Notes under the pieces: model-generated
What the model was told of the DNA's origin: nothing
Seen by the model: the letters and a program-made list of their open reading frames with translations, nothing else
Databases searched by the model: none
In this document: positions 22,267 to 33,099 of the stretch, in pieces
Layout: each line of letters starts with the position of its first letter
How positions within the stretch are numbered: the stretch's first letter is position 1
Program-made: the position numbers and the translations under genes
DNA from: Nephrocerus scutellatus
Taxonomy: Eukaryota; Arthropoda; Insecta; Diptera; Pipunculidae
Assembly: GCA_947095585.1 (NCBI GenBank)
Contig: OX352762.1
Location: 95,888,249 to 95,952,248, forward strand
Length of the DNA stretch: 64,000 nucleotides
Reading direction: 5' to 3'

Positions 22267-23203
22267 ACTTTAAATGTCAGTACTTTGGGAACTAAGCCAT
22301 TTCTCAAGCGATTCGCATGAAATTCCGAATGTAGGACTAAGATGTGACTATAAGATTTCTTCCTATGGAAATTCTGAAATATAATCATTATTGTATGGAA
22401 TATCTGGAGCAAAGTAATTTTTCAAGCGATTCGCATGAAATTCGGAATGTAGGACTAAGATGCGACTATAAGATTTCTTCCTATGGAAATTCTGGAATAT
22501 GATCATTATTGTCTGGAATTTCTTGAACAAAGCAATTTCTCTGGGAAATTCTGGAATATGATCATTCTTGTCTGGAATATCTGGAACAAAGCAATTTCTC
22601 AAGCGATTCGCATGAAATTCGGAATGTAGGACTAAGATGTGACTATAAGATTTCTTCCTATGGAAATTCTGGAATATGATCATTATTGTCTGGAATTTCT
22701 GGAGCAAAACAATTTCTTAAGCGATTCGCATGAAATTCGGAATGTAGGACTAAGATGCGACTGCAAGACTTCTTCCTATGGAAATTCTTGGATATGATCA
22801 TTATGGTCTGGACTTTCTTGAACAAAGCAATATCTCAAGCGATTCGCATGAAATTCGGAATGTAGTACTAAGATGCAACTATAACACTTGTTCCTATGGA
22901 AATTCTGGAACATGATCATTATGGTCTGGAATTTCTGGAACAAAGCAATTTCTCAAGCGATTCGCATGCAATTCGGAATGTAGGACTAAGATGCGACTAT
23001 AACACTTGTTCCTGTGGAAATTCTGGAATATGATCATTATGGTCTGGAATTTCTAGAACAAAGCAATATCTCAAGCGATTCGCATGAAATTCGGAATGTA
23101 GTACTAAGATGCGATTATAAGACTTCTTCCTATGGAAATTCTGGAATATGATCATTATAGTCTTGAATTTCGGGAACTAAGCAATTTCTCAAGCGACTCG
23201 TGC
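22267..23203. repeat. 118-bp satellite array, about eight units
   Basis: The word ATTCGCATGA starts at 22311, 22429, 22606, 22724, 22842, 22960 and 23078, and its decayed form ACTCGTGCCT at 23196. Spacing is 118, 177, then 118 five times. The 177 interval contains an extra 59-bp half unit (a duplicated TGGAATATGATCATTNTTGT part). Units differ by only a few substitutions, so the array is young or homogenised. Minus-strand frames of 72 and 114 codons inside are by-products of the repeat. Confidence 0.95.
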
Positions 23204-23659
23204 CTTTTAATTTAATCGTAATATTGGCCACAACGTCAAAGAATTTCACTCCAACCGCGTGTAAAGATTACACGCACATATTTTTTTAGCAGCTCTTACT
23301 TCTCCTACGACTATCGACGCAACTGCATTTCTATGTTTGTGCAGTGATATTTAAAATATACCCACCTCGCAATAAATTGTTATGAACATTTAAATCAGCT
23401 TATAAATTATTTATTCTGTTGTATGTGATGTGATTGATGATCATGTATGTGGTTTCAATAACATACAATCAAGCTCATAGAACGAAACAAACATATGCAG
23501 GCTTCGGTCAAGAACAGCCGCTGCACAGTTTATGCTGCATGTTGGTCAAAAATTCACTTCGCCAGCCAATGCAGTAAAGAAAAATCGACTGCGCAGTTTA
23601 CGCAGTTACTTTAAATTTGATGCAAATAGCAAAATGTAAATGTCCAATTGTCGCCTTGG
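23204..23659. other. Unassigned sequence between satellite and LINE-A
   Basis: The stretch includes GCAGTTTATGCTGCA and GCGCAGTTTACGCAG words. No gene or family was recognised. Confidence 0.4.
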
Positions 23660-24355
23660 CCTAACTTGGTCTATGCTTGTTTGCGGGAGCATAGTATGAT
23701 CTTCGGTCATTGGTGGATCCTCCAATTCCTCAATTAACTGGCCATTTAGCAACTCATGAAAGTGCTCTTCCCATCGCTCTAAGATGCCTTTAAGATTGGC
23801 GATCAGATTACCCTCTTTGTCCTTGCAGTATGTGCATCGCGGTGTATATTGCGTCATACCGCGAACTCTTTGGTAGAACTTACGCGCCTGGTTCTTGCTC
23901 TCTGTACTGTTCTAGTTCACGGACGAGATTCTTCTCCCAGGCTGCTTTCTTTCGCCGGTGAACTGTTTTTTCATATCTTCTGAGCTCTTTATATTCATCT
24001 TCGCGTGCCCACGTTCTATTAGATTGTTGCATTGCTCGGTACACAACATTCTTAAGTTCAGTCCCTAGCTTACATTCGTCATCGAACCAGTCGTTCCTAT
24101 CTCTAAGACTACTGCCTAAGATGGAGTCAGCAGTACTAATGACAGTATTTTTAAGGCGTGTCCATTTCTCTTCTACGCCTGATATATCAGCCCCAGGACT
24201 TATTTAGGGCGAGTCCTATCGCTTGACCGTAGTTGTTTCTGGTGTCTTCTTGTGGATGCAGTCTTTCTTGATGATGCAATCCACGCTCGGAGCACTATAC
24301 CAACAAGATAGTGGTCCGAGTCGAAGCTGGCACCTCGGTACGGTCGTACCGTCTG
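23660..24355 (-). mobile_element. LINE-A linker and endonuclease part (copy 3, continued)
   Basis: The minus-strand frame at 23857-23606 includes MTQYTPRCTYCKDKEGNLIA, RWEEHFHELLNGQLIEELED and TMLPQTSIDQV. The region up to 24355 matches the KNDWFDDECKLA linker and the GANVDSDH part of the endonuclease in decayed form. It ends at 24355 against unassigned sequence. Confidence 0.7.
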
Positions 24356-24384
24356 GCAGATCCAGTGAGTTTGCTCTTCATGAT

Positions 24385-24621
24385 CTAGTCAGGATTTAAA
24401 AGAGCAAGAGGTTCAGAGTCTTCACCATAGTGGTGTTTGTGGATACTGTGTAAGCTTTTGACAAGGCTACCTTTGGCTCGATGTGCAACTTTGCTAAAAG
24501 GCATTGAATGGAACCATTCATAGCCAGATGGATTCACAACATGCTTTCCCGCTGACTTATTTAGACCGGGGAGAATATGGACGATAAAGGTACAGTCGAA
24601 GTGGCTAGAGGATGCCCACAA
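24385..24621 (-). CDS. Unrecognised short open frame
   Basis: There are 78 codons without a stop, with no recognised motif, signal peptide or membrane segment. It is squeezed between a LINE-A end and a LINE-C 3' end and may belong to another degraded transposon. It is listed because the sequence between the two LINEs is otherwise unexplained; I do not claim it is expressed. Confidence 0.15.
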   Translation of the reverse strand: MWASSSHFDCTFIVHILPGLNKSAGKHVVNPSGYEWFHSMPFSKVAHRAKGSLVKSLHSIHKHHYGEDSEPLALLNPD

Positions 24622-24625
24622 GGTT

Positions 24626-24850
24626 TTTTTTTATAATTTACGCACGCGTAAAGGGGTTTGCACCCTTATAATCCTAGGTTTAGCATAGATTCGGCGTTAA
24701 ATTTTAGGAAGGGGAAAGGATAAGATGTCTATGAGCTTGAGCTTTGAATGCCTGTGGATTGTAGTGATGAGAAAAAACAGAGCTTAGCAAAGCATTCACA
24801 TACGTGTTGAACGGCTGAAGAACGGATCTCTGAACTTAAAGGTGAAGTTC
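24626..24850 (-). mobile_element. LINE-C 3' end, minus strand, 5' truncated
   Basis: A T8 run (24626-24633, a poly(A) tail on the element strand) is followed by GGGGTTTGCACCCTTATAAT, the reversed 3' UTR hallmark. The reversed end of the coding region (GAATGCCTGTGGATTGTAGT) follows. The block decays near 24850. Confidence 0.65.
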
Positions 24851-24899
24851 TATCGCCGCTTCTGTAGTGCTTTGTTGTCGATTCTTTTCTCAAAGAAGT

Positions 24900-26230
24900 T
24901 AGTCAATTAGACACACATTTACATGCGGATGATGTATGTCTTCTCTCATGCAACACATCCCTCAAGGCTACTTGTATAAATCTGCAGACTGCTCTGAATC
25001 GGTTGGATAACTGCTGTGGTAGAAACGGACTATTTGTAAATCCGAGCAGAACAAATGTGATTTTATTTACTCGAAAGCGTATATTTGGTAGTCATATATC
25101 TCTTAAAGGCTTCAATCTCCACGAAAGTCAAATATCTAGTAGTAATGACAGATTGCAAGTTGAAGTGGAAGATGCGCCTGGAGTCGAGAATATCAAAATT
25201 TCAGTTTACCCTTTTTGAATGTAATAGGGCAATTGTTAAATCATGGTTGCTGAGTCCGAAAATGGTACACTGGTTGTACTTAATGATCAGAGCAGCAGTT
25301 GTTTGGTGGCCAAGACCTTATCTGAAAACGGCTAAGAAGAGACTAACAACATTGCAAAGTAACCTGCATAGCAATAACGGGCGCAATGCACGCATGTTGG
25401 CAGATACTCTCAATACATACTAAATCTGCTACCTCTGGATCTAGTTCAGACAAAATCGGTGAAAGCTATGTGTCGACTTCGAAACAATGAGAGTGTGCAT
25501 GAAGAACACATTCCATAAGTTTTGCGAAAAAATGCCTTTGCACCTAATGCTTGTGGACAATACTGTACCCTTTCTTATGTTCAAAAGAGGATAGAAAGTT
25601 CAATACCCTAGCAGGAAGGGTTGAATAAATTCACTGACGGTTTTCTTACTGATGAGGATACTGGAACAGGACGGTTCTTAGATGAAAGTTCTAAAGAGGC
25701 ATTCCAACTGTTTTTCGAACGGAAATATTTGCTTATCTACAAGTTGCCAACTGGGCTGTCTCGGTACAAAGAAGACATTATGCAATATGTAGTAACAGTA
25801 AAGCTGCCCTACTGGCATTGAAATCACCTTGTGTCAACTTGAAGATTGTTCTAATGTGTAAATGTATCCAGGATAGAATTCCGCCACTCTTATCTGGGTT
25901 CCGGGCCATACAGGAAGAAAAGGCCAGAAGTGGTTCTTCCGCTGTTCCCACTGGTCCGGAACCAATGTTAGGCTTCAGTCAAGGAAGCTTAATTATTGCT
26001 TTTCGAAGATTTAGGGAGGGGCGAATATATGTAGGAATACCATGCACTTCGTGGATAGGCCGATAAAACACCGCAGAACTTCGTTGAAACTAAATCAAGT
26101 CCTTCGCTATCTAAAGGTAATGAAGAGATTTGAATAGCGAACTTACTGTGAGCGAGTACTATGGACCGACGGCCTGAGTGCTCCGGTGTGATTTTCTTTG
26201 GATTATTACACCTATCCACCACAACTATAA
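24900..26230 (+). mobile_element. R1-like LINE: RT end and RNase H, degenerate
   Basis: The plus strand reads HADDVCLLSCN (the YADD-type pair, Tyr changed to His), then LQTALNRLDNCCGRNGLFVN and PSRTNVILFTRKR (RT C-terminal part, 24920-25080). SPKMVHWLYLMIRAAVVWWP and KTAKKRLTTLQSN follow (25255-25360). An RNase H beginning FTDGFLTDEDTGTGRFLDES (25630-25690, first catalytic Asp in TDG) comes next, and then IWVPGHTGRKG-like sequence near 25890. Stops and shifts are scattered. It is plus-strand, unlike the R1-like copy at 9.6-10.6 kb, and is 5' truncated. Confidence 0.7.
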
Positions 26231-26324
26231 TATAATAAAAACAATCATCCTAATTACAAAATCAGTTACATTGTCACTACAACCTGTACAACCTAAGAAT
26301 ACATTTTCGTTTTGAGACAATATA

Positions 26325-26425
26325 TACTTTCACACGCGTCACACGACTCGCGACTCGCGTTAAACTCGTGATTTCAGAAATGGCCTAAGAGACTGAGGTA
26401 CTCAAAAATTTTCAGCATGCGTTAC
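26325..26425 (-). repeat. G-repeat fragment
   Basis: CACACGCGTCACACGACTCG, CGACTCGCGTTAAACTCGTG and AATGGCCTAAGAGACTGAG match the arrangement at 55405-55465. Confidence 0.4.
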
Positions 26426-26429
26426 ACAG

Positions 26430-27890
26430 CCAAATAAGGGTCAACTCAAGTTAAACAAAAGTTTTTAAAATTAAGACATTTTATAAAAGCGTGCTTCAGT
26501 GATAAATTGAAGTTTCCAAGTTCTGGGAAAACGCTTTATGTGCTTATTTCTCTATGGCTTGACTCAGTCAGCTGTGACGGTATTAACACCAACACTCTGT
26601 GAGGAGACGGTGAGTTTAGTTCAGTCAGATGTGGTGTGTGTTCCATTCGACATAACTTTTATGGCTTTCTATGATATAGAAAGCATTTGTTTTACTTTGA
26701 AATATGTGTATAGGTATGTACGAGTATGTATTTCTTACCAGTGAAGTCCTTAAATATACTCATAGATGTAGTTTCATATTAGGTTGTTTATACCTTCAAA
26801 TACATTTTGTCTTTTAAACAGCCATGATACGCACAGTCACGAAAATCTATATGAGCACTTTCCGTTGAGTGTATAATTTTAGCACCCTATTGGGAATGTG
26901 TCCAAAATATTAGGATACAATGGAAAAGAGAACAACAATTGCATACATGCCAGCTGCCATAAATATACTTAGCCTGGTAAGAGTGGTATGGCTAAAAAAA
27001 GATGTTTTGTACGTGATGTCATTATTGTCCTTGTGTACATATGCAGGTTGGTTCGGTTTGGGATGCTAACCCATTAAAGGATGATTTTTGACTAATTTTG
27101 AGCAAAAAATCTTAAAGAATGGGTTGGTGTATATTGAACATGCACTGAGTTACAGCCATCCTTCAGAATACTACTTAAAAGAATTATTAAATCATCATTT
27201 ATAAACTATTTAAACTATAGCAACCAAAAAGGCGTATCGGAAGCATCCTTAATTTAGTTATATATAAATTAAAAACAACCGTTATGAATATGATGGTTTA
27301 TTTTAGTTCATCATAATGTTACCTACAAATTTACCAAACAAAGCTCGTACTTTTATCTTACTGTTTTTAAGGTTTATCCTATTTACGTTGTATGATAACG
27401 AATTTTTGAATTGTCCTATTAAACCAAAGAGTCTATGTTTAATGTAATTTTCTAAACTAAATTTAATCTTTGCGGATTATTTCTAAAATTTTACGACTAC
27501 AATATTTGCTCAAAATTCGAAGTATTTTTCAATGTTTATGCTTGAGAATGAACCGATAAGCTTATTACCAATTATGCTAGCCCAAACGTTGACGCTGAAC
27601 CGATGTTGAAAGTGGAAGAGGAGAAAGTGGATTGATGTCAAGGTTGTGTCAACGCGCTGACTATTGGGGGAAGTCGGTAGCCTTACACACCATAGTAGGT
27701 ACAAGTGAGAATTCATAATACTTCCAAGATTATTCCTTAGAAGCATATTTTGGGTGGCTTCCATAATGTGAGTTGAGGGGTCTAAAATTAAAAAATGATG
27801 ATGTGGCCACCATACGACTTTCTTTTACTGACGAGCCGGGAATCTTTAGTAAATGTATAATATATTTTTTTTTTTTTTGTAATTTTTTTT
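26430..27890. other. Spacer, no gene recognised
   Basis: Only short frames are present. A minor inverted pair AACCCATT / AATGGGTT lies near 27069 and 27120. Nothing is assignable. Confidence 0.35.
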
Positions 27891-27894
27891 TCAT

Positions 27895-28425
27895 TTTCTC
27901 ATAGTAGTTTATCACCACGACTACCACTTCCGTTTGGCCGATTTCCGCTAAAATACACTGAGCCCTCACAATTTATGTAAAAAGCTTAAATATGAATTTT
28001 CGTCTCAATCAATTCAGCCGTCTGGGCTGTAGAGTGGACACAGAGCCACAGACACACAGACAGAGATTTTTTTTTTGCTTTTTCTGACTCAGGAGATACG
28101 GTAATGGGTAAATCTGCAAAAATCCCGAGTCGACAATTTTCATGATTCATGATTTCATGATAGTAGTTTACTACTAGGACTACCACTTCCGTTTGGCCAA
28201 TTTCCGCCAAAATCAACTGGGCCCTCCCAATTTTGTAAAAAGCTTAAATATGAATTTTCGTCTCAATCAATTCAGCCGTCTGGGCTGTAGAGTGGACACA
28301 GACACAGACACACAGACACACAGCAGAGATTTTTTTTTTTTGCTTTTTCTGACTCAGGAGATACGGTAATATGCAAATCTGCAAAAATCCCGAGTTCGAA
28401 AATTTTCATGATTACTATACTTACT
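27895..28425. repeat. 259-bp segment present twice in tandem
   Basis: CTACCACTTCCGTTTGGCC starts at 27921 and again at 28180. The shared unit continues through AAAAAGCTTAAATATGAATT, a GTGGACACAGA(CA)n stretch, a T run and CTGACTCAGGAGATACGGTA to GAGTTCGAAAATTTTCATGA. The CACAGACACACAGA parts are microsatellite-like and vary in length. Minus-strand frames of 60-80 codons across the units share sequence only because of the duplication. The family is unknown. Confidence 0.8.
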
Positions 28426-28489
28426 TTTACTACTAGTAAAAGAAAGTAAAAGGACCAACGCATGAAACCTAGTAATCACCTGATAACTG

Positions 28490-29660
28490 TTAGAACTAGA
28501 GATAGAGTATGAGTAATCGCATATGCAGATGACGTAGCGATTTCTGTCTCATTTAAATACCTATTATACATAAATAACTATTGAAGAGGTAATGCAGAAC
28601 GCCCTCTCAATCATTAGAAAATAGGCGAGCAAATTTGTATACCCAAGCAACCCGACTAATACAGAAGTGGTCCTATTTACTAAGAAATTTAAAATTCTAC
28701 TGCTACTCTGAACGGTTCTAGACTGATTTTTTTTTTACTTACTTTAATGATAAAACAAGGACACTATCTTGGAGAGTAAGCACATTTGGTAACATAACAT
28801 TTTGGAAAAGTTCAACAGGGCTTCTTTTAGCTTTATACTAACGCAGAAACTCCATTGGAAAATATGGGGTTTATAACCGGAGCTGGTACACTCGTTTTAT
28901 AGACCGGTACTTATTTGTAGAGTAAGTATGTGGTGAACAGCCAACTACAGTGGAAATATAGAGAAGATGAAAACAGCAGCCTGTATACACATAAGGCGCT
29001 TTGGATACAATTTTCGATTTATGATTCAACAAAAATTTTAGGACAACATGTAAATCTAGAGAAGTGGTTCTGTACCGGAAACGAAGCTGTGCAATTTTTA
29101 GCTGACAGCTCCAAGATGTATGGTAGAGTAGGGTATAGAATGTAGATTAGGAGCTTGGGTGCCAACTGAATATTGAATCTTTCAAGCATCTTCTTCTTTC
29201 AGACTACTGCAGCGTGTACTAAGCTGAGCTAAGAGGGACCGAGGTTGAAGCATCAATTTAAATTATAATTTATGTGGAGTTTGGAAATATCTGGAATTGA
29301 AGCGTTGATCCTTTGGTCTGTAAGTATTCTTGCACGAATACTTAGTGCCCTTTTAAAAACATGCGAGATGGATGGGTCTGGAGTGCAATAACTTTTGTTG
29401 AAGCTGTAAGGACAAGACCTTAGTTTGCTTTTTCTGGTCCTGAGGTTGTGTGGTAATACCTGAGATCAGTAGGCACAAACCTCGAAGTAAATACAGGATG
29501 AACCTCAAAAACCGAATGTGCGAGACATTTTGCTCATACTAAACAGCTAGAAATTATGGGGAAATAAATAAAATCCTGTGGCCAGCGACAGTCCATCGTA
29601 ATAAGATCGTCACCGATCTAAGTATGCCGAAGCAGCCACTGATACCAAACATAACCCAAC
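28490..29660 (+). pseudogene. Very decayed R1-like reverse transcriptase
   Basis: IAYADDVAISVSF at about 28516-28550 preserves the YADD catalytic pair. It is followed by remnants of the R1-type block (..NPTxTEVVLFTKKFK..) to 28695 and by scattered pieces such as KLHWKIWGL and FILTQ to about 29150. The remaining kilobase has LINE-like fragments in changing frames but no clear end. The YADD and following VLFT block support the call; the right boundary is arbitrary. Confidence 0.45.
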
Positions 29661-30900
29661 CTACGCTTCATTCAGCTGATTTGTAGTTTATATTACATTA
29701 AGTACATAACTTTCGAGAAATCTTTAAATGGAAATTAAAGAAATTGACGAAATATTTTGGTAAAAAGTTTTAGCCATTTTGACATGTCAATTTGTCGAAT
29801 ATAATCATCATCATTATAGTTTATGGCTGTATTACTGTGGTCCACTCTTGGCCTGCGGTTCTTATGTGTCCTTATGTAACCGCCTATTCGAGGATAATTA
29901 CAGGATCCAAATGAGGTTTTTTACAGTTTATAAGAAACTAGCCTGACAAATCTGCCTTTATATTTTCGAAGAAGATTTCTGGGTGGCCAACTCACATCCC
30001 CTATACTTACGAAACTTGCATGTTTTCACATAGATATTACTTGCTATAATACCCATATTGCAAATGCCTAACCAACCTAACCACCATCAATTCTGAATCC
30101 ACCGAGATTGAAATGACATCATTATCGAGAACAATTCCTTCGCTTTCTGATGCATCCTGAACATCCTGCATATATCCCTTTTCGTGATAGAAATTTTGTC
30201 ATGAAAAATATATTTCTGGTACCCTGCATACATAGTATGTATAGTATATGTTGATTTTTACAAGGCTGGGTTAAATTAAATCTGTGATGCGTAAGAGGAT
30301 AGGATATTACGGTTCAATGAATGAATGAATGACATTTAGGATTTGCATGACTGTTTGACTCCTGATAGCAAACATATTGTGCACTCCTAAAGGGCTTTTA
30401 TCGATCGATCGATTCTTCTCTTTGTAAATACAAAAATTATCTGTTCTTTATTCATTTAGTAAATCGGTTGTGTATCTGCGTGTGCATGTGCAGAAGTGTG
30501 TAAAGAGAATTTGATTGTGAGTGAAAATAAAAAAAAAATCTAAAAGTAATTGCCTCCAATACAATTGCTACTGTCTGTTTATCAGTCACTCGGTTATTTA
30601 TGCAAAAACCATTGGGCCGGATTAACTAAAATCATTCACGCATTAAGTAGGTACCAGAAGTCTTTATAGAAATTAAATGGGCGACTTGCATGATAACGAA
30701 CAGTAAATTAACGGTATGAGTATTTTTCTTTACATAAAATTTTATGGAAAGTACACAATCCTTCGTTGACAAATGATCAACAATTCTCTCTGTCGATATG
30801 TTTATCCTTTATTGCTCATTCACGCCTTTTATTGTTCCTTACAAATTCAATCATATCCCTTATTGTGGAATCGCAACAGGACAACTTAAATAGTTATCGC
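29661..30900. other. Spacer, nothing recognised
   Basis: AT-rich; short direct repeats ATCGATCGATCGAT near 30400 and GAATGAATGAATGA near 30317. No gene or mobile element was assigned. Confidence 0.35.
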
Positions 30901-30901
30901 C

Positions 30902-31010
30902 TACAACAGGGTGTCCCAAACAATGCTCCGCGGAACACCAGTATTCTGCTCAATCTGGATAGGTGTACCGCGCAAATTAGGAAAGGTTTTATATACTACA
31001 ACTCATTTAA
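30902..31010 (+). repeat. hAT-MITE-like terminal segment
   Basis: CAACAGGGTGTCCCAAACAA followed by TGCTCCGCGGAACACCAGT resembles the 5' ends of many insect hAT-derived miniature elements (CAGGG..TCCCAAA..GCTCCGCGGA). A matching inverted end was not found, so it may be a fragment. The 121-codon frame that spans it has no independent support. Confidence 0.35.
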
Positions 31011-31095
31011 AGATCTTCTACTTCATATTGACAGGCGAGTGATGATCAATCTCCACTTATGTTTATTACATAAATTTTATTGTATATTCATATAT

Positions 31096-31290
31096 TCTGA
31101 TGGACACCGTGGCTCACTGGTTAGTACATGAGTACATATATCGAGCAATAAAGGATGAGCTTATCGACAGATAGAAATTTTGATCATTTGACAACGAAGG
31201 GTTGTGCACTATCCATTAAATTTTTATGTAAAGAAAAATGCTCATACTCAGTGGTTAGTACACGAGGTTCGAATACCAGAAAACACCAAA
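31096..31290 (+). repeat. SINE-like tandem pair with pol III boxes
   Basis: CACCGTGGCTCACTGGTTAG (31106) carries a box A. A second, partial copy at 31248-31284 has CTCAGTGGTTAGTACACGAG followed directly by a perfect box B GGTTCGAATACC. The spacing in the second copy is too short for a normal tRNA. Related to the head at 14608. Confidence 0.35.
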
Positions 31291-31522
31291 AGAATTTTTC
31301 ACAGTTCCAGCTCTTGACAATGTCTAACAAACGTCCGAACCTACATTATTATTACGAAATAGTAATATCAGCAGGAGGGCAATTCTAAGGCGACCGTCAA
31401 GTGGCTCGACTGCAGAAGGGACATAAATGTCGCAGGTCGACTGTGTGCTACGAATATATGCTTGCACTTGTATTTGTGTATTGAACCTTTGTTCATGCAT
31501 ACGATGCTGTCGTTCCATTGGT

Positions 31523-31561
31523 GGATCGTAACCAACCAATCATATTGGTTGGTCGATCCAT
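31523..31561. repeat. Interrupted palindrome
   Basis: CCAACCAAT (31532-31540), spacer CAT, then ATTGGTTGG (31544-31552): a perfect 9-bp inverted repeat. It is extended outward by TGGATCG on the left and CGATCCA on the right across a small asymmetric gap. Confidence 0.85.
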
Positions 31562-31600
31562 CCAAAATATTATAAAAGACCACTGCTACGATTACTAAGG

Positions 31601-31677
31601 GCGGCAGTTGAATTATAGACACGATACACGGTAAACACTAGGCGGCAGTTGAACTTAAACACTAAGCGGCAGTTGAA
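31601..31677 (+). repeat. Three copies of GCGGCAGTTGAA
   Basis: The 12-mer starts at 31601, 31642 and 31666. The last two are each preceded by AACACTA. A TATAAAAG box lies 30 bases before the first copy (31571). Its role is unknown; an LTR-like origin was considered but not shown. Confidence 0.7.
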
Positions 31678-32407
31678 ACCTAAGAACCCAACAGATAATA
31701 TCAAAAATCCAATATAATAAATACACTAATTACTACATAAAGTAAATGAAACGTTTTTCATTTAATTAATATTCAACGCGCCAGCATACTCCCTCTTCTC
31801 CTACGGGAAAGCACGGGGACTGTGCGTAACAATATTTATGCGAAGCGGGATTTTCTTATTATGCTGCAACGTAGTCAGAGTTCAGAAACAAGCTCGCCGC
31901 CAATACTGTGCCTGATGTATCATAATTCATAACTAACTTCTTATAACTACTTTATTTATTCATATTTTTATGTTTATATTATATTATAGTTTTGTATTTA
32001 AAAATAATTACTAAATAAATAATGTGTTTTAATATTTTTTTTAATTTTTATGAGTAGGAATTTTCCAAGCTAAAAAATAAGCTAAGTGTTTACTTAAAAA
32101 TTCCGAGTTTGCGAAGTGTTCTATTGCAGAAAAAGTTTGCGGAACCCTAGCCTACAACAACACAATTTGAACCGCATAAAATACACACAAAACATTTTCA
32201 TAGATGTAATATGCAAACGCATTTTCGTGCGATCGCCATCCCCGCTTAAGAAAACATAGAAAGCAAACGACAAGGACAATGAAAATGTATTTCTGTTCGA
32301 ATTCAGGGCTCAATTATCGACTAAAATACAATACAATTCAATTGATGGAAGAACAACATTGAGACAATGGAAAATAAATACATTTCACACAGCAGGAAGC
32401 AAAAATA

Positions 32408-32413
32408 TTTATT
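32408..32413 (-). promoter_or_regulatory. AATAAA polyadenylation signal of the small secreted gene
   Basis: On the minus strand AATAAA lies 17 bases after the stop codon of the 70-codon frame. It is followed by TATTTTTGCTTCCTGCTGTG, a T/GT-rich context suited to cleavage. Confidence 0.6.
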
Positions 32414-32430
32414 CTTCTTCTAACATAAAT

Positions 32431-32643
32431 CTATACTGGACAGCCTGAACAGAGAGGCTTAATGCGCCTTTTTTGTATTCTACCAATAAGCCTATTATTA
32501 TTGATAGTAATAATATCATGTGTTGGCATTGCTTTTGCTGTATCCAGTAATAAAGTCGACATCCTCGGACAATAATCTCTGTTAAAGGCAGCAGTATTAC
32601 AAAGACAAGCGATTGCCAGAAGGAAAACAAAATTGACTCTCAT
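32431..32643 (-). CDS. Small secreted peptide precursor, 70 aa, unknown function
   Basis: An intact single-exon frame on the minus strand starts MRVNFVFLLAIACLCNTAA, a textbook signal peptide: Arg near the start, a hydrophobic core FVFLLAIACL and a plausible cleavage after Ala-Ala. The remaining residues hold three Cys (NRDYCPR and the terminal CSGCPV) and a basic cluster IQKRRIK that could be a processing site releasing a C-terminal ten-residue piece. The Met is the first in frame and is preceded by an A-rich leader. AATAAA follows 17 bases after TAG. No transposon signature is present, unlike almost all other frames in the window. Family unknown; candidates by type only are an accessory-gland, antimicrobial or signalling peptide. 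An overlapping 73-codon frame in another phase is probably a shadow. Confidence 0.5.
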   Translation of the reverse strand: MRVNFVFLLAIACLCNTAAFNRDYCPRMSTLLLDTAKAMPTHDIITINNNRLIGRIQKRRIKPLCSGCPV

Positions 32644-32835
32644 AAGCGTTTAATTCACAGGATATTCACTGATTGATTGATTTTCAAGTTTCAGCCCAAG
32701 ATTGTGTGTCTTTATCATAATGAATGATGTTGTTACCGACTGCAAGATAATTAAAAGGAAACATTTAAAAATTGAATTTAATCAAATCAAGAGCAGAAAG
32801 CAACTGAAAGTGTTATATAATTATTTGTTTATAAC

Positions 32836-33063
32836 GGGTGTTTTTTTAGGAGGTTTGTTTTTCCGATAGATGTCGTTTTATTTTATGACAGTTATATCTA
32901 ACGGGTGTTTTTTTAAGAGGTTGCCGATTTTTTTTTTGAATAAAACACATATAAAATTATGAAATGACCAAAATTTTTTTTTATTTGGTAGATAATTTTT
33001 TGGCATTTAACATTTAAACACAATTTCTGGCATATGGCTACCACGACTATTTTTCACAAATGT

Positions 33064-33099
<36 letters not shown>

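Noticed and set aside
22194..22707. Minus-strand frames of 72 and 114 codons in the satellite
   Set aside because: The protein is periodic with the 118-bp unit and has no independent support.
22207..23203. CRISPR-like array
   Set aside because: The units are contiguous with no unique spacers, and the genome is eukaryotic. It is satellite DNA.
27069..27128. Short inverted pair AACCCATT / AATGGGTT as a MITE
   Set aside because: Arms of only 8 bp with mismatched extension; expected by chance at this scale.
30766..31131. 121-codon plus frame with hydrophobic start
   Set aside because: It runs through a hAT-like end and the head of a SINE-like repeat, so it is most likely accidental.
31400..31800. 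Possible solo LTR (TATA box, polar repeats, CGCGCCAGC near the end)
   Set aside because: No TG...CA ends, target duplication, primer-binding site or second LTR could be shown.
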